Shown here piece by piece: positions 1-8,612 of a DNA stretch of 34,162 nucleotides (its first letter is position 1; each line of letters starts with the position of its first letter). Position numbers and translations under genes: made by a program. Location of the stretch: positions 1 to 34,162 of the forward strand of contig CAZLZO010000014.1 in assembly GCA_964564025.1 (NCBI GenBank), given 5' to 3'. The notes under the pieces were generated by a model. That model searched no databases and had not been told where the DNA came from. It saw nothing but the letters and a program-made list of their open reading frames with translations. The stretch comes from DRYM01 sp964564025. Its GTDB lineage: Archaea > Thermoproteota > Thermoprotei_A > EX4484-217-1.

Positions 1-515
1 GCCTCAAAAGCTAAAAAAGAGACATAAGAAGGAAAATAAGCAAAAATTCTTTTTTTATCTTAACATTCATAGCGTTCAAAGCCCATGGATTACCGTAAAC
101 GCTTGATACTACGCCTTATTTTCATCAAAGCTTCCTTCCGAAGTAAGGATCTCCACCTTATCCAAGGAACCCACCTGTTCCTGTGTGTTCACGGTGATTA
201 CTAGGGTTAGCAACAGAATTACCCGTCTAGAAATGTGTTCGAAACCAAGAATACCAATACATATACATATATGAGCTCAAATCTACCTCTTAGTTCCCAA
301 ACTACATGAATCCTGGTGTACTCGAGGCATAGCTCCCTAGAAAGCTCGGAGAGCTACGCACCTAGGTATCTCCTGATTGCTTCACCGTAAAGATAGATCC
401 TATCCCTAAGAAACTCAGCAAGACTCTCACAGCGGATCTCCCCAAGCCTGTTCTGGCCATCACCAAGTTTCACTTAACAGACAGTCCTTAAGAAGCATCA
501 TTAGTTGATGGTGTG
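1..515. other. Region without an intact gene
   Basis: No open frame of normal gene length is present on either strand. The stretch from about 60 to 480 looks richer in G and C than the genes to its right. On the minus strand it holds protein-like but interrupted reading frames, described separately at 109-473. I see no tRNA, SRP RNA or RNase P signature here. The leftmost 60 bases are A/T-rich and may be the flank of something outside the window. Confidence 0.6.
109..473 (-). pseudogene. Decayed reading frame, family not recognised
   Basis: From a GTG at 473 the minus strand reads a protein-like frame down to a TAA at 219-221, with a single in-frame TAG at 354-356. The residues around the TAG are plausible protein, with charged and amphipathic stretches such as EFLRDRIYLYGEAIRRYLGA before it and RIHVVWELRGRF after it. 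A second frame takes over near 240 and continues in protein-like fashion to a TAG at 109-111, ending VGSLDKVEILTSEGSFDENK. This pattern of one nonsense codon plus one frame change suggests a broken gene. A transposase remnant is possible, but no catalytic motif can be seen. Readthrough of the TAG cannot be excluded. Confidence 0.3.
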
Positions 516-593
516 TGGCGGGCCCGCGGGGATTTGAACCCCGGACCACCAGCTCCGCAGGCTGGCGCCCTATCCTGGCTAGGCGACGGGCCC
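516..593 (-). tRNA. tRNA-Arg (anticodon GCG)
   Basis: On the minus strand the gene folds as a cloverleaf. The acceptor is GGGCCCG paired with CGGGCCC. The anticodon stem CCAGC/GCTGG encloses loop CTGCGGA, so the anticodon is GCG. The T arm is CGGGG-TTCAAAT-CCCCG. The discriminator is G and the CCA end is encoded. No intron is present. Confidence 0.95.
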
Positions 594-789
594 TTTTTGT
601 TCTCACTTTTATTCATAACGTAGAACGTGGTTTTTTAATGTAACTTTTAAGAGGTATTTAAGTCTCGTTTATGTGTTAAGTGGGGTTCCACTTTTAAGTG
701 AGCATTAATTTAGTAGTAAAGTGTGTAAAGGTAGCAGTAAGCGCTAACCTAATGTAACATTGCTTCGAAACAGTTTGAGGTAATAATTT

Positions 790-3507
790 ATGGGTCATCA
801 ATTAAGACTTGATGACTTTTTTAAAACTAAGAGTAAAACATCTAAAGCTAAAAAATTAGTTAAGACTAGCATTAAGCATGTGGAAGAAAATGTTAAAGCT
901 TCGCCGCTTGAAGAGACAATTAATGAAATCAAGAATCGAAAAAAAGAGGGAAAAAAGACCTTAGCTAATGTGAAGCCGGAATTAAGAACTCCATTAGAAC
1001 CTGAGGTACTTACTCCAAGAAATACTGGCCCATGTTATTTGCTTTCCGTACAATATGATGGTAAGAATCAGAAGGCAGTTTTAAAACTATATGATCCTAA
1101 AACACATAAAATCTATTTATGGTATGATAATACCGGACATATGCCCTACTTTCTAACAGATCTTACCCCAGATAAGGTAAACGAGATAAGTAGGATAATA
1201 AACCATCCATCTTTTAGCCATTTAGAAAGAGTTGAAAAATACGATCTCCTCTACGATAGAAAAGTTCACATGACAAAAATTGTAATGAAAGACCCTAAAT
1301 CAGTAGGTACTGTTAGAGAATATGTTCCTAAAGCTTGGGAGGCCCACATAAAATACCATAACAACTATATTTACGATAGACAACTTACACCAGGAATACT
1401 ATATAAGGTCGTTAATGGTTCTTTAAAGCCTGTTGCCGTTAAAATACCTACTGAAATATTAGAGAAAGTTGAAGAACTATTTAAGAATGAAGATGTAGAT
1501 ATAAAAAAGTATGTTAGAGAATGGCTGCCACTATTCCAAATACCTCCTCCTGATTTGAAGAGAGTAGCTATAGATATAGAGGTTGTGAGCGAAGCTAGAA
1601 GTAGAATTCCTGATCCTAAGAAAGCGAAAAATGAGATTATAAGCGTATCGTTAGTGTCAAATGATGGTCTTAAAAAGGTCTTGATTCTCGCTAGAGAAAG
1701 TGTTGTTTTCGGCAACAAGCCACCCAACTTCCCTGACGATGTTGAAATAGAGATTTTCGATAATGAAAGACACTTATTAGCTGAAGTATTTAGAATAATC
1801 AACAGTTACCCCATAATTTTAACGTTTAATGGAGATAACTTTGACCTACCATATCTCCAAAATAGAGCTAAGAACTTAGGTTTTCCCGAAAAATACTTAC
1901 CTTTCATAATAACTGAGGAAGAAGTTAGACATAAAGTAGCTATACACATAGATTTATACAGATTCTTCAACAATAAGGCAATTCAAGTATATGCTTTCGG
2001 AGGAAAATACAAGGAATTCACACTTGACGCTATAGCTTCAGCCCTACTAGGGGTTTCGAAAATAGCTTTAGAAACAGTTGTTGGCGAATTAACTTACAGT
2101 GAGCTTATAACTTACAACTTTAGGGATGCATGGTTAACACTTAATTTAACTACGTTTGATGATAACTTAGTTATGAAATTGATTATTCTAATGATGCGTA
2201 TTTCTAAGCTATCAATGGAGGAACTCACTAGACATGCTGTTTCTCATTGGATAAAGAATCTTTTCTACTGGGAACATAGAAGACACGGCTATTTAATACC
2301 TCTTTCCGAAGACATTTTAGCTATGAAAGGTGAAGCAGTAACTGAAGCTACGATAAAAGGTAAGAAATATGCTGGAGCAATTGTTGTTCAGCCTCCTGCC
2401 GGAGTTTTCTTCAACGTTCTCGTACTTGACTTCGCATCACTATATCCAAGCATTATTAAGAAGTGGAATTTAAGCTATGAAACAGTAAAATGTCCTCACT
2501 CAGAATGTAAAACCAATATTATACCTGAAACTAAGCATTGGGTATGTAAGAAGAGAAAGGGACTAACATCTATTATAACAGGGCTTCTTAGAGACTTTAG
2601 GGTTAAAATATACAAGAAGGCGGCGAAGAACAAGGATTTACCTGAAACTGAAAGAGCATGGTATAGTGTCGTAGAGAAGGCAATGAAGGTATTTATAAAT
2701 GCATCATACGGCGTCTTTGGTGCCTCTACATTTCCACTGTATTGTCCACCTGCTGCTGAAAGCGTAACTGCAATAGGAAGATTCGCTATTAAGAAGACCA
2801 TTGAGAAAGCTAATCAGCTAGGTTTAAAAGTGCTTTATGGGGACACTGATAGCTTATTCCTTCATAATCCTCCTGAAGACAAAATAGAGGAACTCATAAA
2901 ATTTGTTGAAGAGGAATTAGGATTAGAAATAGAAGTTGATAAAATTTATAAATATGTTGCATTTTCTGGGAGAAAGAAAAACTACATTGGAGTGTACCCT
3001 GACGGCTCAGTTGATGTTAAAGGCCTTGTGGGTAAGAAGAGGAACACACCTGAGTTCATTAAAAAAGCATTTTATGATGTCTTGAAAGCCGTAGGCGGCG
3101 TTAGGAATGAAGCAGAATTTATTAAAGTTAAAGCGATAATTAGGGATATTGTTTTAGACATTTACAATAAACTTAAGAATAAGGAATTAACGTTAGATGA
3201 AGTTGCCTTTAAAGTAACTCTTTCTAAACCTTTAGAATCCTATGTTAAAACAATTCCTCAGCATGTTAGAGCAGCAAAAATGCTTAAGGAGGTAGGTATG
3301 GATGTGCAAAAAGGTGATGTCATAGCTTTCATTAAGGTTAAATCGAAGCATGGGGTTAAACCTGTTCAGCTAGCTAAAATAGATGAAATCGATGTTGACA
3401 AATATGTGGACCAAATAGAGAGCACATTTGAACAACTCCTTGACGCGTTCAACATAGATTTCAAGGAAATTATCGGTGTAACTAAGCTTGAAAGTTTCTT
3501 TAGCTAA
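790..3507 (+). CDS. polB1: Family B DNA polymerase, PolB1 type (replicative)
   Basis: This is a full-length replicative DNA polymerase with proofreading; 905 residues is close to crenarchaeal PolB1/Dpo1. The exonuclease motifs are intact: ExoI D262-I-E264, ExoII in TFNGDNFD and ExoIII in YNFRDA. Polymerase motif A is DFASLYPSII from D547, motif B is in KVFINASYGVFGA, and motif C is YGDTDS with D685 and D687. The N-terminus QLRLDDFF (residues 4-11) and the C-terminus TKLESFFS both look like PCNA-binding PIP boxes, as in Sulfolobus PolB1. The ATG is preceded by GAGGTAAT at a 5-nt spacing, which fixes the start. The gene ends three bases before the convergent radical-SAM gene. The orthology is a memory-based family judgement; the catalytic residues are read directly. 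Confidence 0.97.
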   Translation: MGHQLRLDDFFKTKSKTSKAKKLVKTSIKHVEENVKASPLEETINEIKNRKKEGKKTLANVKPELRTPLEPEVLTPRNTGPCYLLSVQYDGKNQKAVLKLYDPKTHKIYLWYDNTGHMPYFLTDLTPDKVNEISRIINHPSFSHLERVEKYDLLYDRKVHMTKIVMKDPKSVGTVREYVPKAWEAHIKYHNNYIYDRQLTPGILYKVVNGSLKPVAVKIPTEILEKVEELFKNEDVDIKKYVREWLPLFQIPPPDLKRVAIDIEVVSEARSRIPDPKKAKNEIISVSLVSNDGLKKVLILARESVVFGNKPPNFPDDVEIEIFDNERHLLAEVFRIINSYPIILTFNGDNFDLPYLQNRAKNLGFPEKYLPFIITEEEVRHKVAIHIDLYRFFNNKAIQVYAFGGKYKEFTLDAIASALLGVSKIALETVVGELTYSELITYNFRDAWLTLNLTTFDDNLVMKLIILMMRISKLSMEELTRHAVSHWIKNLFYWEHRRHGYLIPLSEDILAMKGEAVTEATIKGKKYAGAIVVQPPAGVFFNVLVLDFASLYPSIIKKWNLSYETVKCPHSECKTNIIPETKHWVCKKRKGLTSIITGLLRDFRVKIYKKAAKNKDLPETERAWYSVVEKAMKVFINASYGVFGASTFPLYCPPAAESVTAIGRFAIKKTIEKANQLGLKVLYGDTDSLFLHNPPEDKIEELIKFVEEELGLEIEVDKIYKYVAFSGRKKNYIGVYPDGSVDVKGLVGKKRNTPEFIKKAFYDVLKAVGGVRNEAEFIKVKAIIRDIVLDIYNKLKNKELTLDEVAFKVTLSKPLESYVKTIPQHVRAAKMLKEVGMDVQKGDVIAFIKVKSKHGVKPVQLAKIDEIDVDKYVDQIESTFEQLLDAFNIDFKEIIGVTKLESFFS

Positions 3508-3510
3508 AAA

Positions 3511-5220
3511 TTAAATGCAAATAAATTTCAATGAATAATCGTTGGAAATAACTTTACTTAATTCTTCAATATTTTTAAAGGGCCTTTTCTTAAGAATTGC
3601 TATGCTATCTTTTCTTGAAATACCTGGAATTAAAGCTATTAATCGTGGAGAAGCCTCATTAATTCTTAAAGGATACGGTACCCCGTAAACTGATCTATGG
3701 TTGTGATTAACTATTGTGAAGTCCATAAATACCCCTAGCTTTAATTTCTCAGGTACCTTAATTATTAATGGATAACTTCCAACTTGTCTAGCATAAGTGT
3801 AGTTGCCTATGTGTTTTTCAGTATAGACTTCGCGAAGTATGGTGCCTGCTGGTACAAGCCTCTTCATTAATGGGAGTTCTATTTCCTTTTTCACTTTTTC
3901 TTTAAATATTTTGAAAAACCTCTTATGCTTTCTTATGACCTTATCTCCTACATTCCACATTTTAGTTGCTGGAAACACCATGACCTGCCTTATGTTTATT
4001 CTCCTTATAATTAGTCCTTCATCAACTATTTTCTTTAGAAATTCAAAATTTATTTCATAAGTTTCTTTAGTTTCACCCTTTAACCCGAAGAGAAGGTTTA
4101 CTCCAGGTAAGAGTTCCGGTAAACCGTTGTAGCCTCTTACATTACCAACTTTGTTTATTATTCTTATTGCTTCTAATGCTTCCTCCATTGTAACCTTTAA
4201 ATTGTTTAGCTCTACTACCTTTGGATCAACGGATTCCACACCAAAAGCTGCTACATCCCCTGGAGTATGGTATTTAATTATTATTTTTGCTACTTCAAGA
4301 GATTCTTTAGGATTATTAGCTACTGTTCCAGGATTCACATTATCTATGTGTAGTGTTTTAATGTTTGGAGCAACGGTTCTTATTCCCTTGAACAGCTTCT
4401 CTATTTCAGAAGGCTCAGGTTTTGGAAATTCCTTTTTCCCAATTTCCCTGGACTTGTAGACGAAAATGTCGGGTTGTCTACCTATTCTGAAGAATCTAAC
4501 ACCTAACTTGTAAAGTTCCCCAACTTCCCTGACGATGTCTCTTTGATCTCTAAATACAGGTAAGCCGTAAAGCGGTTCTATGCAGAATGAACATCCTCCA
4601 GTAATTACTCTGGGGCATCCTCTATAGGTTTCTATTTCAACAATAAGGTTTTTACCGTAGTTAGGGTGTTGCGTTACAATGTGTGTTCCTTTAAGTATGA
4701 ATTTCTCTATTTCTTTGTAGTTTCTTCTTAAAGTGTAGGGGTTTACTTTCTCTAAACTATTCTCCTTAATGATTTCGTGAATAACTACTTCAGGGTCTCC
4801 CTTAACTAACATATCGAAGTTTTCCTTAATTTTAGTAGGTAGCTCGGCTACTTTTCCTCCTTCAATTCCTATTCCAAATCTTGCCGCTGGACCTACAAGT
4901 ACTTTGTAAGGTTTATCAATTATTCTAAACCATTCACTTAGCTCATTTATTGTTATGGGTTTTCCTCCAAGATATTTTCCGGGGACTGTTACGCCCGCAA
5001 TAACAATTACTAGGTCGTACTTATCTGCTTCTGCAAAGAACTTGTAATCAAGAGCCCTTGCTTCATCAACAGTTAAATACCTTATTTTAACATCTTTTCT
5101 AGCGGACCATATTGCTCCGGCAATGTATCTTGGATAAACATCTATGTATGGAGGTACACCTAATCCTGCAGGTTCGTCAGTGTATCCGTCGAGTATAAGT
5201 ACTTTATTTATTTTTGAAAT
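3511..5220 (-). CDS. Radical SAM protein with C-terminal HhH (COG1031-like), non-canonical start
   Basis: The product is an uncharacterised Fe-S oxidoreductase of about 569 residues. The N-terminal part (KVLILDGYTDEPAGLGVPPY) is typical of the archaeal COG1031 family. The cluster motif is Cys202, Cys210 and Cys213 (numbered from ATT at 5220), a C-x7-C-x2-C spacing rather than the usual C-x3-C-x2-C. The C-terminus (LIPGISRKDSIAILKKRPF) is a helix-hairpin-helix, hinting at nucleic-acid binding. The first ATG in frame is at 4812, but some 130 upstream codons are open and clearly coding. No ATG, GTG or TTG occurs between the in-frame TGA at 5245-5247 and 4812. The likely start is ATT at 5220 or ATA at 5211, overlapping the end of the ThiL-like gene. 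Substrate and reaction are unknown. Confidence 0.85.
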   Translation of the reverse strand: MSKINKVLILDGYTDEPAGLGVPPYIDVYPRYIAGAIWSARKDVKIRYLTVDEARALDYKFFAEADKYDLVIVIAGVTVPGKYLGGKPITINELSEWFRIIDKPYKVLVGPAARFGIGIEGGKVAELPTKIKENFDMLVKGDPEVVIHEIIKENSLEKVNPYTLRRNYKEIEKFILKGTHIVTQHPNYGKNLIVEIETYRGCPRVITGGCSFCIEPLYGLPVFRDQRDIVREVGELYKLGVRFFRIGRQPDIFVYKSREIGKKEFPKPEPSEIEKLFKGIRTVAPNIKTLHIDNVNPGTVANNPKESLEVAKIIIKYHTPGDVAAFGVESVDPKVVELNNLKVTMEEALEAIRIINKVGNVRGYNGLPELLPGVNLLFGLKGETKETYEINFEFLKKIVDEGLIIRRINIRQVMVFPATKMWNVGDKVIRKHKRFFKIFKEKVKKEIELPLMKRLVPAGTILREVYTEKHIGNYTYARQVGSYPLIIKVPEKLKLGVFMDFTIVNHNHRSVYGVPYPLRINEASPRLIALIPGISRKDSIAILKKRPFKNIEELSKVISNDYSLKFICI

Positions 5221-6196
5221 ACTCCCAGCCTCTCTTAGTAATCTTCACTACTTTACCGTTCTTACGTATGTAGACGCCTTTTCTTGGTAAGACTCTCCCT
5301 ATTATTTCAAATCCCGAATGGTTTTTTAAAACCTCTTTAAGCTTGCTTTCACATGTCTTTTTAATTACAAGTATTGGGTAAAACTCTTCTCCACCGTAGA
5401 GAGCTAATTCTAAAGGATCTAAACCATATGTTCTTGCGTATTCTAAGGCTTCAGGATCTATTGGGACGTTTTCTACGAGGAAACCTACATTATTTATCTC
5501 CATTAACTCTGTTAAAGATTCAGCTAACCCGTCGCTACTATCTATGGATGCTAAAACACATCTTCTTCCTAAATAATGTATGAGGTTAAGTGTTTCCATG
5601 GGTACTTTAGGTTTACGTGTTACTTTAACAACTTTTCCCCACGAGTAAATGTTTACTTTATTGTAGTGTGCGTGTAAGGCAGCACCTGTCAACCCGTATT
5701 TACCATATGATATGACAAGGTCTCCCTCACTTAATCTCGCTTTCCTTGGCACAGGCTTTTTCTCCGAAAAACCTATGCATGCGACACTTATCCATTCTTC
5801 GTGTGCTTCGTTAAGGTCCCCGCCTAAATACTTAACATTATGATGACGTGCTGAATCCCTTATACCTCTAATTATTTTCCTTAGAACTTTTAAACTCCTA
5901 TTTTTTCTAAGCCCTAAAGATGTAACTATAGCTTCAGGTTTAACACCTTTAACTATGATATCACTTATTGCTGAAGCTGAAGCTTTCCACCCTAGATCGT
6001 AATGGTTAAGCCAGTAGTACTTAGCATATTTTAAAGTGAAACCATCAATATTGAAAACAACATATAGGTTATTTATTTTAAGAGCAATAGCATCATCGTT
6101 AAAACCTAAAACATTATATTTAAGATCTCTTTTAAACAGTACCTTACCTATTAGTTTAATTGCTTCCTTTTCTCCAACATCTCTAAGTTTAACCAT
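5204..6196 (-). CDS. thiL: Thiamine-monophosphate kinase-like protein (ThiL/AIR synthase fold)
   Basis: The 330-residue protein has the layout of ThiL, which phosphorylates thiamine monophosphate to the diphosphate cofactor. Visible family features are an N-terminal NIDGF segment, GWKASASAISDIIVKGVKP (the ThiL-type helix and SD pair), YLGGDLNEA, then SDGLAES and the late GGEEFYPI motif. Length fits the family. The ATG at 6196 follows an A/T-rich leader with GGGG. The downstream radical-SAM gene begins inside its last codons, so the two are probably one operon. Sequence features match archaeal ThiL, but another member of the AIR-synthase/selenophosphate-synthetase superfamily is possible. Confidence 0.8.
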   Translation of the reverse strand: MVKLRDVGEKEAIKLIGKVLFKRDLKYNVLGFNDDAIALKINNLYVVFNIDGFTLKYAKYYWLNHYDLGWKASASAISDIIVKGVKPEAIVTSLGLRKNRSLKVLRKIIRGIRDSARHHNVKYLGGDLNEAHEEWISVACIGFSEKKPVPRKARLSEGDLVISYGKYGLTGAALHAHYNKVNIYSWGKVVKVTRKPKVPMETLNLIHYLGRRCVLASIDSSDGLAESLTELMEINNVGFLVENVPIDPEALEYARTYGLDPLELALYGGEEFYPILVIKKTCESKLKEVLKNHSGFEIIGRVLPRKGVYIRKNGKVVKITKRGWEYFKNK

Positions 6197-6243
6197 AATT
6201 TTTAAACCCCAACATGTAATAAAATAGTTGCGAGAATAGGGGA

Positions 6244-6353
6244 GCCGCCGTAGCTCAGCTCGGTAGAGCGCCAGCCTCGTAGGGTAAATGAAAACACCCT
6301 ACCTTCCCCGAGAGAGCTGGTGGTCGCGGGTTCAAATCCCGCCGGCGGCTCCA
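6244..6353 (+). tRNA. tRNA-Thr (anticodon CGT) with intron
   Basis: Acceptor GCCGCCG pairs with CGGCGGC. The anticodon stem CCAGC/GCTGG encloses loop CTCGTA plus A, giving anticodon CGT at 6278-6280. A 33-nt intron at 6282-6314 lies after position 37, the canonical archaeal site. The T arm is GCGGG-TTCAAAT-CCCGC. The discriminator is U, as expected for archaeal tRNA-Thr, and CCA is encoded. Confidence 0.93.
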
Positions 6354-6394
6354 AACACTTCACCCACATTTACATTGTAGATAATCAGTTAAAA

Positions 6395-6402
6395 CTTATA
6401 AG
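6395..6402 (+). promoter_or_regulatory. TATA box of tRNA-Leu
   Basis: CTTATAAG, centred about 34 bases before the mature tRNA 5' end, fits an archaeal TATA element with a transcription start a few bases upstream of the tRNA. This is inference from position and sequence only. Confidence 0.5.
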
Positions 6403-6432
6403 TGGAGTAAATAAACACTATTTGGGATAAGC

Positions 6433-6520
6433 GCGGGGGTGCCCGAGCTGGGACAAAGGGGTCGGGCTTAGGCCCCGATGGCGTAGGCCTGCGTGGGTTC
6501 AAATCCCACCCCCCGCACCA
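6433..6520 (+). tRNA. tRNA-Leu (anticodon TAG)
   Basis: This is a class II tRNA with a long variable arm. The acceptor is GCGGGGG/CCCCCGC. The anticodon stem TCGGG/CCCGA encloses loop CTTAGGC, so the anticodon is TAG, reading CUA. The T arm is GTGGG-TTCAAAT-CCCAC, the discriminator is A and CCA is encoded. No intron is present. Confidence 0.96.
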
Positions 6521-6600
6521 CATTTCTCAATATTTTCTCCATGCAGCTGAATAATCATAATTTAATACCATGGTTTTTACTGGATATTTTTAGAGAAAAA

Positions 6601-6631
6601 TGTTCCACACAGCCAAATGCTGTATGGAACA
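6601..6631 (-). terminator. Hairpin terminator after the propeller gene
   Basis: TGTTCCA and CAGC pair with GCTG and TGGAACA around the loop CAAAT, with a 2x2 internal mismatch. The hairpin begins five bases after the stop of the minus-strand gene. On that strand it is followed at once by TTTTTCTC, the layout of an intrinsic terminator. Confidence 0.65.
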
Positions 6632-6635
6632 CCTT

Positions 6636-7755
6636 TTACTCTCCTAAAAACATGGCGTAAAGTAGCTGCAATCTCCCGGAAACTGTTGGATAATTTTCTA
6701 AATACTGCCCATATAACTCTATGAGCTTTTGAAATGCTTCTGAAGATATTTTCGGTATATTGTTTGAAATGAGTGCTTCGCTATGAAGCTTCGAACATGC
6801 TACTTCAAGAGCGTTAAGTACCTCCGCTACTTCCCCGCTATCTCCAAGTTCTCCAAGAAACTCCTTATAATTGTCTTTGGTCATGTTATTATCACTCATA
6901 ATTTTTGAGATATCGTTTGCACCATACTTAGTCATGTTCACTTCATTATTTAGCCAGTCTAAAACATCGTTTTCAGCATTAATTATGTTCCAAATAGCCT
7001 CCCAATGGATGTCTACTTCAGGCAGCAACCCGTAATAGCCTCTTGTAACTAGGAAATGTTCTCCCTCATAAGCATTAGTGTAAGGCATGTTTGTAAGAGG
7101 TTCTATGTATAGTGGTACCGTGCCGCTTTCGTTTAATGATGTAACAAGATAGCTAATATCAACTTTCTCAAAATATTCTGAATAATCCTTCACATGAACA
7201 CTTACGTCGTTTGCATCATATCGTTTAAAACTTAAGGGAAAAGACCCTTTACCATTTTCCCAAATTACTTCTTCGCTAGTTAAGCTAAAGTCGGTTGAGA
7301 AAACTAAGACTTCATCGTATTCATCATAGTAATCATTGTAGAGATATAGATAAGAGCCAATATGAAGTTTCCCGTTAATAGCTTTTAACCTTAAGTAATA
7401 CCAGTCAATATATGAGGTATCGCCAACACTTGGTAAAGCTGTTGATTCAACAACGATCGCACCATTAATTTCTCCAGTACTTGGATTTATCGAGTAAATA
7501 GTTAAATTATCGTTATTGTTAGTATAGTATTCCCAATGTTCTGCTGCAAAATATAATTTACCATTGTACATGTCAAACGAGAACATGTCTAAGTAATTGT
7601 ATGTTCCCCAGTTAGGTACGCGGTACATGTAAAAGTTTTCCATATTAAATTCGCTATCAACCTTTACGATGCCCCATTGTAATCCTGCCATATGCCAGAA
7701 GTTACATTATACAATCTAGTGCCTGCTGTAAAGAATACTTCGCCATTCCCGTTAA
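6636..7755 (-). CDS. C-terminal part of secreted beta-propeller-like protein, frameshifted
   Basis: This is the part of the gene to the left of the sequence gap. Just after the gap one frame reads NGNGEVFFTAGTRLYNVTSG, a propeller-blade-like stretch. Within the next 35 bases that frame runs to a stop, while a different frame opens (AGLQWGIVKVDSEF) and continues 350 codons to the stop at 6636. One base therefore appears to be missing near 7665-7697. The blade-like part gives way to a helical C-terminal segment of about 120 residues with no membrane anchor visible. The product is rich in Tyr, Asn and acidic residues, like other exported archaeal proteins. Function is unknown. Sequence error at a contig edge is as likely as true gene decay. 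Confidence 0.7.
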
Positions 7756-7855
7756 NNNNNNNNNNNNNNNNNNNNNNNNNNNNNNNNNNNNNNNNNNNNN
7801 NNNNNNNNNNNNNNNNNNNNNNNNNNNNNNNNNNNNNNNNNNNNNNNNNNNNNNN
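7756..7855. other. Assembly gap (100 N)
   Basis: Exactly 100 N bases sit inside the propeller gene. A round 100 is the usual placeholder for a scaffold join, so the true length is unknown and the reading frame cannot be carried across it. Confidence 0.98.
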
Positions 7856-8436
7856 AATTCAACATCAAATTTCAGAATATAAGCTCCCGTAAACCATCGG
7901 TCAGAGTAATAATCTACCCAATCTCCGACATAGATGTTTCCTTTGCCATCAGGAACTATGGTTGATGGCCAATGGTGTATGCTGTTCGTCCAAAGTGTTA
8001 AAAGGGCTTTTTCAAAGTCTCCATTATTCGCATTTAGCTTAGCTATAAAGCCATGCCAGCCTCCATTGAAGTAGTATTCTCCTGCAATGAAGAGTTTGTT
8101 TGAGTATTCATCATATGCTATGAAGTAAATATAGGCGTAGTCTTCAGAAATTCTCTTAGCCCATAGTACTTGGCTTTCCGGATTTAGCTTAACTATGTAC
8201 TGCTCATACTCACCTATATCGTAATTGTATCCTTCTACTACAACATATGCGTTATCTTGAGAATCAAATTCAACATCATAAGGGTACAAGTATTCATCGT
8301 TTTCTAGATGCGTTAAAACAGCGGCATGATGCTTATATTCCTGAGCCAATGTTGTTACTGGTGTTAATAGGGTTATTGAGAATATCGCTATTACAATTAA
8401 GGCTATTAGTTTAGTTTTAAAATTCATCTTTTTCAC
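7856..8436 (-). CDS. N-terminal part of secreted beta-propeller-like protein
   Basis: The frame opens with a GTG at 8436. It encodes a Sec signal peptide: a KKMNFKTK basic start, a hydrophobic core of about 17 residues, and a likely cleavage after LAQ near residue 32. The mature part has blade-like repeats: DVEFDSQDNAYVVVEGYNYD, then YIVKLNPESQVLWAKRI, FIAGEYYFNGGWHGFIAKL and IYVGDWVDYYSD. This spacing of D-x-x-G/D-N-x-Y-V-x-G strands is typical of beta-propeller proteins of archaeal cell surfaces. It breaks off at the N run. A TATA-like CTTTATAT lies about 40 bases upstream. The ligand and role are unknown. Confidence 0.8.
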
Positions 8437-8475
8437 AAACTTCTACTTGTTAGTTAGCCCGATTCTAAGTTAGAC

Positions 8476-8484
8476 ATATAAAGT
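8476..8484 (-). promoter_or_regulatory. Probable TATA box of the propeller gene
   Basis: On the minus strand this reads CTTTATATG, about 40 bases upstream of the GTG start. That would give a transcript with a leader of roughly 15 bases. Support is positional only. Confidence 0.45.
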
Positions 8485-8612
8485 TTGTTTAAGATTAAGT
8501 ATTGAGATTTTTAGTGAAGTAACTAATGATTTAACCTATTTAGTTTAGAGTGTTGTATTATTTCCTAAATTTTTATGTGTATCTTAGTTCTAAATTATTC
8601 TGCCGTGAAACC

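Noticed and set aside
3511..4812. Radical-SAM gene starting at ATG 4812 (433 residues)
   Set aside because: It would remove the conserved N-terminal region that is clearly coding up to about 5211.
7702..8436. A single 244-residue frame running through the N block
   Set aside because: The gap length is arbitrary. The residues after the gap in that frame are not propeller-like, while another frame there is.
8550..8612. Earlier GTG start for the m5C methyltransferase
   Set aside because: It adds a hydrophobic stretch unlike the family, and a TATA-like site lies inside it.
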